Source: Protonemura montana (lineage: Eukaryota > Arthropoda > Insecta > Plecoptera > Nemouridae). From it: DNA of 64,000 nucleotides. This document shows positions 1 through 12,704 of this stretch, in pieces (the first letter of the stretch is position 1; the number at the start of each line of letters is the position of its first letter). The translations under genes and the position numbers were made by a program. The stretch covers positions 1 to 64,000 of the forward strand of contig CANOQG010000012.1 in assembly GCA_947568835.1 (NCBI GenBank). Reading direction: 5' to 3'. The notes under the pieces are model-generated. The model was not told the origin of the DNA and searched no databases. It saw only the letters and a program-made list of their open reading frames with translations.

Positions 1-824
1 CATGTCCTGCCCCATGTCCTGCCCCATGTCCTGCCCCATGTCCTGCCCTATGTCCTGCCCCATGTCCTGCCCCATTTTCTGCTCCATGTTCCACCCCATG
101 TCCTGCCCCATGTCCCATGTCATGCCCCATGTCCTGCCCCATGTCCTGCCCCATGTCCTGTCCCATGTCCTGCTCCATGTCCTGCCCCATGTCTTACCTC
201 ATGTCCCATGTCCTGCCTCATGTCCTGCCCCATGTCCTGCCCCATATCCTGCCCCATGTCCTGCCCCATGTCCTGCCCCATGTCCTGTCCCATGTCCTGC
301 CCAATGTCCTGCCCCATGTCCTGCTCCGTGTCCTGCCCCATGTCCTGCCCCATGTCCTGCCCTATGTCCTGCCCCATGTCCGGCCCCATGTCCTGCCCCA
401 TGTCCTGCCCTATGTCCTGCCCCATGTCCTGCCCCATGTCCTGCCCCATGTCCTGTCCCATGTCATGTCCCATGTCCTGCTCCATGTCCTGCCCCATGTC
501 CTGCCCCATGTCCTGCCCTTTGTCCTGCCCCATATCCTGCCCCATGTCCTGCCCCATGTCCTGCCCCATGTCCTGCCCCATGTCCTGCCCCATGTCCTGC
601 CCCATGTCCCATGTCCTGCCCCATGTCCTGCCCCTTGTCCTGTCCCATTTCCTGCCCCATGTCCTACCCCATGTCCTGCCCCATGTCCTGCCCCATGTCC
701 TGCCCCATGTCCTGCCTCATGTCCTGCCCCATGTCTTGCCCCATGTCCCATGTCCTGCCCCATGTCCTGCCCCATGTCCTGCCCCATGTCCTGCCTTATG
801 TCCTGTCTTATGTCCTGCCCCATG
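1..824. repeat. H0: partial HOR, 3' part only
   Basis: The window opens inside an HOR. This stretch aligns with the last 824 bp of H1 (offset 2,041). It holds the T-rich landmark at 74, the GTCTTACCTC variant near 192, the CCCCTTGTCC block near 632 and a CTACCCC 12-mer near 665. Its own variants are two CpG sites (327-328 and 381-382) and a CCCTTTGTCC followed by CCCCATATCC near 526-535. Confidence 0.9.
74..97. repeat. Divergent T-rich HOR landmark ATTTTCTGCTCC (35 copies)
   Basis: ATTTTCTGCTCC followed by ATGTTCCACCCC is the most diverged pair of 12-mers in the HOR and is never found outside this setting. Copies start at 74, 2115, 4030, 7266, 9181, 11954, 13869, 16877, 19074, 20989, 21303, 23583, 25780, 27628, 30087, 32822, 34762, 35082, 37268, 39280, 39600, 41786, 43900, 46346, 47931, 48251, 50437, 52551, 52915, 53235, 55431, 57535, 59931, 61426 and 63872. 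Extra copies within one HOR (for example 34762/35082) mark internal duplications. It is normally followed by the 7-mer ATGTCCC and ATGTCATGCCCC. Confidence 0.93.
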
Positions 825-875
825 TAATGCCCCATGTCCTGCTCCATGTCCTCCCCCTGTCCTGCCCTATGTCTT
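825..875. repeat. HOR anchor block (27 copies)
   Basis: This 51-bp block starts with TAATGCCCC (a CC-to-AA change in the 12-mer), then a CTGCTCC 12-mer, an ATGTCCTCCCCC 12-mer, an 11-mer and the 7-mer ATGTCTT. The TAA starts at 825, 2866, 4781, 8017, 9469, 12705, 14620, 17628, 19825, 24334, 26531, 28379, 30838, 33573, 35905, 38091, 40423, 42609, 44723, 46742, 49074, 51260, 54058, 56244, 58298, 60744 and 62249. H4 and H6 carry ATGTCATCCCCC in place of the second 12-mer. It occurs once per HOR, so I use it as the start point. The TAA stops the MSCP frame but has no implied coding role. Confidence 0.95.
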
Positions 876-2865
876 ATGTCCTGCCCCATGTCCTGCCTCA
901 TGTCCTGCCCCATGTCCTTCCCTATGTCCTGTCCCATATCCTGCCCCATTTCCTGCCCCATGTCCTGCTCCATGTCCTGCCCCATGTCCTGCCCCATGTC
1001 CCGCTCCATGTCCTCCCCCTGTCCTGCCTCATGTCCCATGTCCTGCCCCATGTCCTGCCCCATGTCCTGCCCCATGTCCTGCCCCATGTCCTGTCCCATG
1101 TCCTGCCCCATGCTTTGCCCCATGTCCTGTCCAATGTCCTGCCTTATGTCCTGCCCCATGTCCTGCCCCATGTCCTGCCCCATGTCCTGCCCCATGTCCT
1201 GCCCTATGTCCTGCCCCATGTCCTGCCCCATGTCCTGCCCTATGTCCTGTCCCTGTCCTGTCCCATGTCCTGCCCCATGTCCTGCCCCATGTCCTTCCCT
1301 ATGTCCTGTCCCATGTCCTGCCCCATGTCCTGCCCCATGTCCTGCTCCATGTCCTGTCCCATGTCCTGCCCCATGTCCTGCCCCATGTCCTGCCCCATGT
1401 CCTGCCCTATGTCCTGTCCCATGTCCTGCCCCATGTCCTGCCCCATGTCCTGCCCCATGTCCTGCCCCATGTCTTTCCCCATGTCCCATGTCCTGCCCCA
1501 TGTCCTGCCCCATGTCCTGCCTCATGTCCTGCCTCATGTCCTGCCCCATGTCCTGCCCCATGTCCTGCCCCATGTCCTGCCCCATGTCCTGTCCCATGTC
1601 CTGCCCCATGTCATGCCCCATGTCCTGCCCCATGTCCTGCCCCATGTCCCATGTCCTGCCCCATGTCCTGCCCTTTGTCCTGTCCCATTTCCTGCCCCAT
1701 GTCCTGCCCCATGTCCTGCCCCATGTCCTGCCCCATGTCCTGCCCCATGTTCTGCCCCATGTCCTGCCCTATGTCTTGCCCCATGTCCCATGTCCTGCCC
1801 CATGTCCTGCCCCATGTCCTGCCCCATGTCCTTCCCTATGTCCTGTCCTATGTCCTGCCCCATGTCCTGCCCCATGTCCTGCTCCATGTCCTCCCCCTGT
1901 CCTGCCCCATGTCCCATGTCCTGCCCCATGTCCTGCCCCATGTCCTTCCCCATGTCCTGCCCTATGTCCTGTCCCATGTCCTGCCCCATGTCCTGCCCCA
2001 TGTCCTGCCCTATGTCCTGCCCCATGTCTTGCCCCATGTCCCATGTCCTGCCCCATGTCCTGCCCCATGTCCTGCCCCATGTCCTGCCCTATGTCCTATC
2101 CCATGTCCTGCCCCATTTTCTGCTCCATGTTCCACCCCATGTCCTGCCCCATGTCCCATGTCATGCCCCATGTCCTGCCCCATGTCCTGCCCCATGTCCT
2201 GTCCCATGTCCTGCTCCATGTCCTGCCCCATGTCTTACCTCATGTCCCATGTCCTGCCTCATGTCCTGCCCCATGTCCTGCCCCATATCCTGCCCCATGT
2301 CCTGCCCCATGTCCTGCCCCATGTCCTGTCCCATGTCCTGCCCAATGTCCTGCCCCATGTCCTGCTCCATGTCCTGCCCCATGTCCTGCCCCATGTCCTG
2401 CCCTATGTCCTGCCCCATGTCCTGCCCCATGTCCTGCCCCATGTCCTGCCCTATGTCCTTCCCCATGTCCTGCCCCATGTCCTGCCCCATGTCCTGTCCC
2501 ATGTCATGTCCCATGTCCTGCTCTATGTCCTGCCCCATGTCCTGCCCCATGTCCTGCCCTATGTCCTGCACCATGTCCTGCCCCATGTCCTGCCCCATGT
2601 CCTGCCCCATGTCCTGCCCCATGTCCTGCCCCATGTCCTGCCCCATGTCCCATGTCCTGCCCCATGTCCTGCCCCTTGTCCTGTCCCATTTCCTGCCCCA
2701 TGTCCTACCCCATGTCCTGCCCCATGTCCTGCCCCATGTCCTGCCCCATGTCCTGCCTCATGTCCTGCCCCATGTCTTGCCCCATGTCCCATGTCCTGCC
2801 CCATGTCCTGCCCCATGTCCTGCCCCATGTCCTGCCCTATGTCCTGTCTTATGTCCTGCCCCATG
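825..2865. repeat. H1: 2,041-bp HOR
   Basis: A complete HOR with the CCCGCTCC block (CpG at 1002-1003). Its own changes are CCCATATCC near 940, CATGCTTTGCCC near 1109 where other HORs have CATGTTTTGCCC, and CTATCCC near 2096. It carries the tight 11-mer GTCCCTGTCC near 1252. H2 equals this HOR minus 126 bp around the CCCGCTCC block (nine 12-mers, one 7-mer and one 11-mer). Confidence 0.9.
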
Positions 2866-4780
2866 TAATGCCCCATGTCCTGCTCCATGTCCTCCCCCTG
2901 TCCTGCCCTATGTCTTATGTCCTGCCCCATGTCCTGCCTCATGTCCTGCCCCATGTCCTGCCCTATGTCCTGTCCCATGTCCTGCCCCATTTCCTGCCCC
3001 ATGTCCTGTCCCATGTCCTGCCCCATGTTTTGCCCCATGTCCTGTCCAATGTCCTGCCTTATGTCCTGCCCCATGTCCTGCCCCATGTCCTGCCCCATGT
3101 CCTGCCCCATGTCCTGCCCTATGTCCTGCCCCATGTCCTGCCCCATGTCCTGCCCTATGTCCTGTCCCTGTCCTGTCCCATGTCCTGCCCCATGTCCTGC
3201 CCCATGTCCTTCCCTATGTCCTGTCCCATGTCCTGCCCCATGTCCTGCCCCATGTCCTGCTCCATGTCCTGTCCCATGTCCTGCCCCATGTCCTGCCCCA
3301 TGTCCTGCCCCATGTCCTGCCCTATGTCCTGTCCCATGTCCTGCCCCATGTCCTGCCCCATGTCCTGCCCCATGTCCTGCCCCATGTCTTTCCCCATGTC
3401 CCATGTCCTGCCCCATGTCCTGCCCCATGTCCTGCCTCATGTCCTGCCTCATGTCCTGCCCCATGTCCTGCCCCATGTCCTGCCCCATGTCCTGCCCCAT
3501 GTCCTGTCCCATGTCCTGCCCCATGTCATGCCCCATGTCCTGCCCCATGTCCTGCCCCATGTCCCATGTCCTGCCCCATGTCCTGCCCTTTGTCCTGTCC
3601 CATTTCCTGCCCCATGTCCTGCCCCATGTCCTGCCCCATGTCCTGCCCCATGTCCTGCCCCATGTTCTGCCCCATGTCCTGCCCTATGTCTTGCCCCATG
3701 TCCCATGTCCTGCCCCATGTCCTGCCCCATGTCCTGCCCCATGTCCTTCCCTATGTCCTGTCCTATGTCCTGCCCCATGTCCTGCCCCATGTCCTGCTCC
3801 ATGTCCTCCCCCTGTCCTGCCCCATGTCCCATGTCCTGCCCCATGTCCTGCCCCATGTCCTTCCCCATGTCCTGCCCTATGTCCTGTCCCATGTCCTGCC
3901 CCATGTCCTGCCCCATGTCCTGCCCTATGTCCTGCCCCATGTCTTGCCCCATGTCCCATGTCCTGCCCCATGTCCTGCCCCATGTCCTGCCCCATGTCCT
4001 GCCCTATGTCCTGCCCCATGTCCTGCCCCATTTTCTGCTCCATGTTCCACCCCATGTCCTGCCCCATGTCCCATGTCATGCCCCATGTCCTGCCCCATGT
4101 CCTGCCCCATGTCCTGTCCCATGTCCTGCTCCATGTCCTGCCCCATGTCTTACCTCATGTCCCATGTCCTGCCTCATGTCCTGCCCCATGTCCTGCCCCA
4201 TATCCTGCCCCATGTCCTGCCCCATGTCCTGCCCCATGTCCTGTCCCATGTCCTGCCCAATGTCCTGCCCCATGTCCTGCTCCATGTCCTGCCCCATGTC
4301 CTGCCCCATGTCCTGCCCTATGTCCTGCCCCATGTCCTGCCCCATGTCCTGCCCCATGTCCTGCCCTATGTCCTTCCCCATGTCCTGCCCCATGTCCTGC
4401 CCCATGTCCTGTCCCATGTCATGTCCCATGTCCTGCTCTATGTCCTGCCCCATGTCCTGCCCCATGTCCTGCCCTATGTCCTGCACCATGTCCTGCCCCA
4501 TGTCCTGCCCCATGTCCTGCCCCATGTCCTGCCCCATGTCCTGCCCCATGTCCTGCCCCATGTCCCATGTCCTGCCCCATGTCCTGCCCCTTGTCCTGTC
4601 CCATTTCCTGCCCCATGTCCTACCCCATGTCCTGCCCCATGTCCTGCCCCATGTCCTGCCCCATGTCCTGCCTCATGTCCTGCCCCATGTCTTGCCCCAT
4701 GTCCCATGTCCTGCCCCATGTCCTGCCCCATGTCCTGCCCCATGTCCTGCCCTATGTCCTGTCTTATGTCCTGCCCCATG
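2866..4780. repeat. H2: 1,915-bp HOR lacking the CCCGCTCC block
   Basis: This HOR is exactly 126 bp shorter than H1. The missing part is the stretch from CTGCTCC through CCCGCTCC to the following 7-mer, so the upstream CCCCATTTCC run goes straight to CTGTCCC and CATGTTTTG. H4, H6, H11 and the start of H9 share this deletion, so they form one lineage. H6 has the same length. Confidence 0.9.
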
Positions 4781-7700
4781 TAATGCCCCATGTCCTGCTC
4801 CATGTCCTCCCCCTGTCCTGCCCTATGTCTTATGTCCTGCCCCATGTCCTGCCTCATGTCCTGCCCCATGTCCTGCCCTATGTCCTGTCCCATGTCCTGC
4901 CCCATTTCCTGCCCCATGTCCTGCTCCATGTCCTGCCCCATGTCCTGCCCCATGTCCCGCTCCATGTCCTCCCCCTGTCCTGCCTTATGTCCCATGTCCT
5001 GCCCCATGTCCTGCCCCATGTCCTGCCCCATGTCCTGCCCCATGTCCTGTCCCATGTCCTGCCTCATGTTTTGCCCCATGTCCTGTCCAATGTCTTGCCT
5101 CATGTCCTGCCCCATGTCCTGCCCCATGTCCTGCCCCATGTCCTGCCCCATGTCCTGCCCTATGTCCTGCCCCATGTCCTGCCCCATGTCCTGCCCTATG
5201 TCCTGTCCCATGTCCTGTCCCATGTCCTGCCCCATGTCCTGCCCCATGTCCTTCCCTATGTCCTGTCCCATGTCCTGCCCCATGTCCTGCCCCATGTCCT
5301 GCTCCATGTCCTGTCCCATGTCCTGCCCCATGTTCTGCCCCATGTCCTGCCCCATGTCCTGCCCTATGTCCTGTCCCATGTCCTGCCCCATGTCCTGCCC
5401 CATGTCCTGCCCTATGTCCTGCCCCATGTCTTGCCCCATGTCCCATGTCCTGCCCCATGTCCTGCCCCATGTCCTGCCCTATGTCCTGCCCCATGTCCTG
5501 CCCCATGTCCTGCCCCATGTCCTGCCCCATGTCCTGCCCTATGTCCTGCCCCATGTCCTGCCCCATGTCCCATGTCCTGCCCCATGTCCTGCCCCTTGTC
5601 CTGTCCCATTTCCTGCTCCATGTCCTGCCCCATGTCCTGCCCCATGTCCTGCCCCATGTCCTGCCCCATGTCCTGCCCCATGTCTTGCCCCATGTCCCAT
5701 GTCCTGCCCCATGTCCTGCCCCATGTCCTGCCCCATGTCCTGCCCTATGTCCTGTCCCATGTCCTGTCCCATGTCATGTCCCATGTCCTGCTCCATGTCC
5801 TGCCCCATGTCCTGCCCCATGTCCTGCCCTATGTCCTGCCCCATGTCCTGCCCCATGTCCTGCCCCATGTCCTGCTCCATGACCTGCCCCATGTCCCATG
5901 TCCTGCCCCATGTCCTGCCCCATGTCCTGCCCCAAGTCCTGCCCCATGTCCTGCCCCATGTCCTGCCCCATGTCCTGCCCAATGTCCTGCCCTATGTCCT
6001 GCCCCATGTCCTGCCCCATGTCCTGCCCCATGTCCTGCCCCATGTCCTGCCCCATGTCCTGCCCTATGTCCTGCCCCATGTCCTGCCCCATGTCCTGCAC
6101 CATGTCCTGCCCCATGTCCTGCCCTATGTCCTGCCCCATGTCCTGCCCCATGTCCCATGTCCTGCCCCATGTCCTGCCCCTTGTCCTGTCCCATTTCCTG
6201 CCCCATGTCCTGCCCCATGTCCTGCCCCATGTCCTGCCCCATGTCCTGCCCCATGTCCTGCCCCATGTCTTGCCCCATGTCCCATGTCCTGCCCCATGTC
6301 CTGCCCCATGTCCTACCCCATGTCCTGCCCTATGTCCTGTCTTATGTCCTGCCCCATGTCCTGCCCCATGTCCTGCTCCATGTCCTGCCCCATGTCCTGC
6401 TCCATGTCCCATGTCCTGCCCCATGTCATGCCCCATGTCCTGTCCCAGGTCCTGCCTCATGTCCTGCCCCATGTCCTGCCCCATGTCCTGCCCCATGTCC
6501 TGCCCCATGTCCTGTCCCATGTCCTGCCCCATGTCATGCCCCATGTCCTGCCCCATGTCCTGCCCCATGTCCCATGTCCTGCCCCATGTCCTGCCCTTTG
6601 TCCTGTCCCATTTCCTGCCCCATGTCCTGCCCCATGTCCTGCCCCATGTCCTGCCCCATGTCCTGCCCCATGTTCTGCCCCATGTCCTGCCCTATGTCTT
6701 GCCCCATGTCCCATGTCCTGCCCCATGTCCTGCCCCATGTCCTGCCCCATGTCCTTCCCTATGTCCTGTCCTATGTCCTGCCCCATGTCCTGCCCCATGT
6801 CCTGCTCCATGTCCTCCCCCTGTCCTGCCCCATGTCCCATGTCCTGCCCCATGTCCTGCCCCATGTCCTGCCCCATGTCCTGCCCTATGTCCTGTCCCAT
6901 GTCCTGCCCCATAGCCTGGCCTATGTCCTGCCCCATGTCCTGTCCCATGTCCTGCCCCATGTTTTGCCCCATGTCCTGCCCCATGTCCTGCCCTATGTCC
7001 TGTCCCATGTCCTGCCCCATGTCCTGCCCCATGTCCTGTCCCATGTCCTGCCTCATGTCCTACCCCATGTCCTGCCCTATGTCCTGCCCCATGTCCTGCC
7101 CCATGTCCTGCCCCATGTCCTGTCCCATGTCCTGCCCCATGTCCTGCCCCATGTCCTGCCCTATGTCCTGCCCCATGTCTTGCCCCATGTCCCATGTCCT
7201 GCCCCATGTCCTGCCCCATGTCCTGCCCCATGTCCTGCCCTATGTCCTATCCCATGTCCTGCCCCATTTTCTGCTCCATGTTCCACCCCATGTCCTGCCC
7301 CATGTCCCATGTCATGCCCCATGTCCTGCCCCATGTCCTGCCCCATGTCCTGTCCCATGTCCTGCTCCATGTCCTGCCCCATGTCTTACCTCATGTCCCA
7401 TGTCCTGCCTCATGTCCTGCCCCATGTCCTGCCCCATATCCTGCCCCATGTCCTGCCCCATGTCCTGCCCCATGTCCTGTCCCATGTCCTGCCCAATGTC
7501 CTGCCCCATGTCCTGCTCCATGTCCTGCCCCATGTCCTGCCCCATGTCCTGCCCTATGTCCTGCCCCATGTCCTGCCCCATGTCCTGCCCCATGTCCTGC
7601 CCTATGTCCTTCCCCATGTCCTGCCCCATGTCCTGCCCCATGTCCTGTCCCATGTCATGTCCCATGTCCTGCTCTATGTCCTGCCCCATGTCCTGCCCCA

Positions 7701-8016
7701 TGTCCTGCCCTATGTCCTGCACCATGTCCTGCCCCATGTCCTGCCCCATGTCCTGCCCCATGTCCTGCCCCATGTCCTGCCCCATGTCCTGCCCCATGTC
7801 CCATGTCCTGCCCCATGTCCTGCCCCTTGTCCTGTCCCATTTCCTGCCCCATGTCCTACCCCATGTCCTGCCCCATGTCCTGCCCCATGTCCTGCCCCAT
7901 GTCCTGCCTCATGTCCTGCCCCATGTCTTGCCCCATGTCCCATGTCCTGCCCCATGTCCTGCCCCATGTCCTGCCCCATGTCCTGCCCTATGTCCTGTCT
8001 TATGTCCTGCCCCATG
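4781..8016. repeat. H3: 3,236-bp compound HOR with B segment
   Basis: A long HOR: an A-type start with CCCGCTCC (CpG 4958-4959) followed by CTGCCTTATG, then the B segment (about 5.88-6.45 kb), then a short stretch with CATAGCCTGGCC (TAG at 6912-6914), then a normal 3' end with the T-rich landmark at 7266. H5 has the same length and order, at offset 4,688. One difference is CTGCTCC at 5615 against CTGTTCC at 10303. Confidence 0.9.
5880..6449. repeat. B segment, copy 1 (in H3)
   Basis: A 570-bp stretch from CATGACCTG (TGA 5880-5882) to CCCAGGTCC (CAGG 6446-6449), with CCCAAGTCC near 5933 and CTGCACCATG near 6098 inside. It is built of the same 12-mers but with variants not found in the standard HOR. 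All five complete copies have the same 566-bp spacing between the two markers. Confidence 0.88.
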
Positions 8017-9468
8017 TAATGCCCCATGTCCTGCTCCATGTCATCCCCCTGTCCTGCCCTATGTCTTATGTCCTGCCCCATGTCCTGCCTCATGTCCTGC
8101 CCCATGTCCTGCCCTATGTCCTGTCCCATGTCCTGCCCCATTTCCTGCCCCATGTCCTGTCCCATGTCCTGCCCCATGTTTTGCCCCATGTCCTGTCCAA
8201 TGTCCTGCCTTATGTCCTGCCCCATGTCCTGCCCCATGTCCTGCCCCATGTCCTGCCCCATGTCCTGCCCTATGTCCTGCCCCATGTCCTGCCCCATGTC
8301 CTGCCCTATGTCCTGTCCCTGTCCTGTCCCATGTCCTGCCCCATGTCCTGCCCCATGTCCTTCCCTATGTCCTGTCCCATGTCCTGCCCCATGTCCTGCC
8401 CCATGTCCTGCTCCATGTCCTGTCCCATGTCCTGCCCCATGTCCTGCCCCATGTCCTGCCCCATGTCCTGCCCTATGTCCTGTCCCATGTCCTGCCCCAT
8501 GTCCTGCCCCATGTCCTGCCCCATGTCCTGCCCCATGTCTTTCCCCATGTCCCATGTCCTGCCCCATGTCCTGCCCCATGTCCTGCCTCATGTCCTGCCT
8601 CATGTCCTGCCCCATGTCCTGCCCCATGTCCTGCCCCATGTCCTGCCCCATGTCCTGTCCCATGTCCTGCCCCATGTCATGCCCCATGTCCTGCCCCATG
8701 TCCTGCCCCATGTCCCATGTCCTGCCCCATGTCCTGCCCTTTGTCCTGTCCCATTTCCTGCCCCATGTCCTGCCCCATGTCCTGCCCCATGTCCTGCCCC
8801 ATGTCCTGCCCCATGTTCTGCCCCATGTCCTGCCCTATGTCTTGCCCCATGTCCCATGTCCTGCCCCATGTCCTGCCCCATGTCCTGCCCCATGTCCTTC
8901 CCTATGTCCTGTCCTATGTCCTGCCCCATGTCCTGCCCCATGTCCTGCTCCATGTCCTCCCCCTGTCCTGCCCCATGTCCCATGTCCTGCCCCATGTCCT
9001 GCCCCATGTCCTTCCCCATGTCCTGCCCTATGTCCTGTCCCATGTCCTGCCCCATGTCCTGCCCCATGTCCTGCCCTATGTCCTGCCCCATGTCTTGCCC
9101 CATGTCCCATGTCCTGCCCCATGTCCTGCCCCATGTCCTGCCCCATGTCCTGCCCTATGTCCTGCCCCATGTCCTGCCCCATTTTCTGCTCCATGTTCCA
9201 CCCCATGTCCTGCCCCATGTCCCATGTCATGCCCCATGTCCTGCCCCATGTCCTGCCCCATGTCCTGTCCCATGTCCTGCTCCATGTCCTGCCCCATGTC
9301 TTACCTCATGTCCCATGTCCTGCCTCATGTCCTGCCCCATGTCCTGCCCCATATCCTGCCCCATGTCCTGCCCCATGTCTTGCCCCATGTCCCATGTCCT
9401 GCCCCATGTCCTGCCCCATGTCCTGCCCCATGTCCTGCCCTATGTCCTGTCTTATGTCCTGCCCCATG
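8017..9468. repeat. H4: 1,452-bp hybrid HOR
   Basis: This is the shortest HOR and a clear recombinant. From 8017 to 9379 it matches H6 at offset 4,688, including the private ATGTCATCCCCC (A at 8043 and 12731). From 9362 on it matches the 3' end of H2. The switch lies in the shared interval 9362-9379. It is the junction HOR of the 4,688-bp tandem duplication. Confidence 0.9.
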
Positions 9469-12400
9469 TAATGCCCCATGTCCTGCTCCATGTCCTCCCC
9501 CTGTCCTGCCCTATGTCTTATGTCCTGCCCCATGTCCTGCCTCATGTCCTGCCCCATGTCCTGCCCTATGTCCTGTCCCATGTCCTGCCCCATTTCCTGC
9601 CCCATGTCCTGCTCCATGTCCTGCCCCATGTCCTGCCCCATGTCCCGCTCCATGTCCTCCCCCTGTCCTGCCTTATGTCCCATGTCCTGCCCCATGTCCT
9701 GCCCCATGTCCTGCCCCATGTCCTGCCCCATGTCCTGTCCCATGTCCTGCCTCATGTTTTGCCCCATGTCCTGTCCAATGTCTTGCCTCATGTCCTGCCC
9801 CATGTCCTGCCCCATGTCCTGCCCCATGTCCTGCCCCATGTCCTGCCCTATGTCCTGCCCCATGTCCTGCCCCATGTCCTGCCCTATGTCCTGTCCCATG
9901 TCCTGTCCCATGTCCTGCCCCATGTCCTGCCCCATGTCCTTCCCTATGTCCTGTCCCATGTCCTGCCCCATGTCCTGCCCCATGTCCTGCTCCATGTCCT
10001 GTCCCATGTCCTGCCCCATGTTCTGCCCCATGTCCTGCCCCATGTCCTGCCCTATGTCCTGTCCCATGTCCTGCCCCATGTCCTGCCCCATGTCCTGCCC
10101 TATGTCCTGCCCCATGTCTTGCCCCATGTCCCATGTCCTGCCCCATGTCCTGCCCCATGTCCTGCCCTATGTCCTGCCCCATGTCCTGCCCCATGTCCTG
10201 CCCCATGTCCTGCCCCATGTCCTGCCCTATGTCCTGCCCCATGTCCTGCCCCATGTCCCATGTCCTGCCCCATGTCCTGCCCCTTGTCCTGTCCCATTTC
10301 CTGTTCCATGTCCTGCCCCATGTCCTGCCCCATGTCCTGCCCCATGTCCTGCCCCATGTCCTGCCCCATGTCTTGCCCCATGTCCCATGTCCTGCCCCAT
10401 GTCCTGCCCCATGTCCTGCCCCATGTCCTGCCCTATGTCCTGTCCCATGTCCTGTCCCATGTCATGTCCCATGTCCTGCTCCATGTCCTGCCCCATGTCC
10501 TGCCCCATGTCCTGCCCTATGTCCTGCCCCATGTCCTGCCCCATGTCCTGCCCCATGTCCTGCTCCATGACCTGCCCCATGTCCCATGTCCTGCCCCATG
10601 TCCTGCCCCATGTCCTGCCCCAAGTCCTGCCCCATGTCCTGCCCCATGTCCTGCCCCATGTCCTGCCCAATGTCCTGCCCTATGTCCTGCCCCATGTCCT
10701 GCCCCATGTCCTGCCCCATGTCCTGCCCCATGTCCTGCCCCATGTCCTGCCCTATGTCCTGCCCCATGTCCTGCCCCATGTCCTGCACCATGTCCTGCCC
10801 CATGTCCTGCCCTATGTCCTGCCCCATGTCCTGCCCCATGTCCCATGTCCTGCCCCATGTCCTGCCCCTTGTCCTGTCCCATTTCCTGCCCCATGTCCTG
10901 CCCCATGTCCTGCCCCATGTCCTGCCCCATGTCCTGCCCCATGTCCTGCCCCATGTCTTGCCCCATGTCCCATGTCCTGCCCCATGTCCTGCCCCATGTC
11001 CTACCCCATGTCCTGCCCTATGTCCTGTCTTATGTCCTGCCCCATGTCCTGCCCCATGTCCTGCTCCATGTCCTGCCCCATGTCCTGCTCCATGTCCCAT
11101 GTCCTGCCCCATGTCATGCCCCATGTCCTGTCCCAGGTCCTGCCTCATGTCCTGCCCCATGTCCTGCCCCATGTCCTGCCCCATGTCCTGCCCCATGTCC
11201 TGTCCCATGTCCTGCCCCATGTCATGCCCCATGTCCTGCCCCATGTCCTGCCCCATGTCCCATGTCCTGCCCCATGTCCTGCCCTTTGTCCTGTCCCATT
11301 TCCTGCCCCATGTCCTGCCCCATGTCCTGCCCCATGTCCTGCCCCATGTCCTGCCCCATGTTCTGCCCCATGTCCTGCCCTATGTCTTGCCCCATGTCCC
11401 ATGTCCTGCCCCATGTCCTGCCCCATGTCCTGCCCCATGTCCTTCCCTATGTCCTGTCCTATGTCCTGCCCCATGTCCTGCCCCATGTCCTGCTCCATGT
11501 CCTCCCCCTGTCCTGCCCCATGTCCCATGTCCTGCCCCATGTCCTGCCCCATGTCCTGCCCCATGTCCTGCCCTATGTCCTGTCCCATGTCCTGCCCCAT
11601 AGCCTGGCCTATGTCCTGCCCCATGTCCTGTCCCATGTCCTGCCCCATGTTTTGCCCCATGTCCTGCCCCATGTCCTGCCCTATGTCCTGTCCCATGTCC
11701 TGCCCCATGTCCTGCCCCATGTCCTGTCCCATGTCCTGCCTCATGTCCTACCCCATGTCCTGCCCTATGTCCTGCCCCATGTCCTGCCCCATGTCCTGCC
11801 CCATGTCCTGTCCCATGTCCTGCCCCATGTCCTGCCCCATGTCCTGCCCTATGTCCTGCCCCATGTCTTGCCCCATGTCCCATGTCCTGCCCCATGTCCT
11901 GCCCCATGTCCTGCCCCATGTCCTGCCCTATGTCCTATCCCATGTCCTGCCCCATTTTCTGCTCCATGTTCCACCCCATGTCCTGCCCCATGTCCCATGT
12001 CATGCCCCATGTCCTGCCCCATGTCCTGCCCCATGTCCTGTCCCATGTCCTGCTCCATGTCCTGCCCCATGTCTTACCTCATGTCCCATGTCCTGCCTCA
12101 TGTCCTGCCCCATGTCCTGCCCCATATCCTGCCCCATGTCCTGCCCCATGTCCTGCCCCATGTCCTGTCCCATGTCCTGCCCAATGTCCTGCCCCATGTC
12201 CTGCTCCATGTCCTGCCCCATGTCCTGCCCCATGTCCTGCCCTATGTCCTGCCCCATGTCCTGCCCCATGTCCTGCCCCATGTCCTGCCCTATGTCCTTC
12301 CCCATGTCCTGCCCCATGTCCTGCCCCATGTCCTGTCCCATGTCATGTCCCATGTCCTGCTCTATGTCCTGCCCCATGTCCTGCCCCATGTCCTGCCCTA

Positions 12401-12704
12401 TGTCCTGCACCATGTCCTGCCCCATGTCCTGCCCCATGTCCTGCCCCATGTCCTGCCCCATGTCCTGCCCCATGTCCTGCCCCATGTCCCATGTCCTGCC
12501 CCATGTCCTGCCCCTTGTCCTGTCCCATTTCCTGCCCCATGTCCTACCCCATGTCCTGCCCCATGTCCTGCCCCATGTCCTGCCCCATGTCCTGCCTCAT
12601 GTCCTGCCCCATGTCTTGCCCCATGTCCCATGTCCTGCCCCATGTCCTGCCCCATGTCCTGCCCCATGTCCTGCCCTATGTCCTGTCTTATGTCCTGCCC
12701 CATG
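9469..12704. repeat. H5: 3,236-bp compound HOR with B segment
   Basis: The second copy of H3 (offset 4,688). It has the same CCTTATG after CCCGCTCC, B segment (TGA 10568, CCCAGG near 11134), CATAGCCTGGCC (TAG 11600-11602) and 3' end. The one change I noted is CTGTTCC near 10303. Confidence 0.9.
10568..11137. repeat. B segment, copy 2 (in H5)
   Basis: Copy of the segment at 5880 (offset 4,688), with the same marker spacing. It shares CATGTCATGCCC just before the CCCAGG marker with copy 1; the other copies have CATGTCCTGCCC there. Confidence 0.88.

Larger units (their letters stand above)
4674..9361. repeat. 4,688-bp tandem duplication, copy 1
   Basis: Runs from the 3' end of H2 through H3 into H4. 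Copy 2 follows directly. The boundary is set by comparing H4 with H2 (first mismatch at 9361/4673) and with H6 (first mismatch at 9380/14068), so the crossover lies within 9362-9379. Confidence 0.87.

Noticed and set aside
825-847. Overlapping stop and start in TAATG as translational coupling
   Set aside because: The string is one variant 12-mer copied with the HOR. There is no ribosome-binding context and no gene on either side.
6905-6925. CATAGCCTGGCC as the edge of an inserted element
   Set aside because: Both sides continue the 12-mer in register, with no target-site duplication or foreign sequence. It recurs at 11600 and 31683 as part of duplicated HOR segments.
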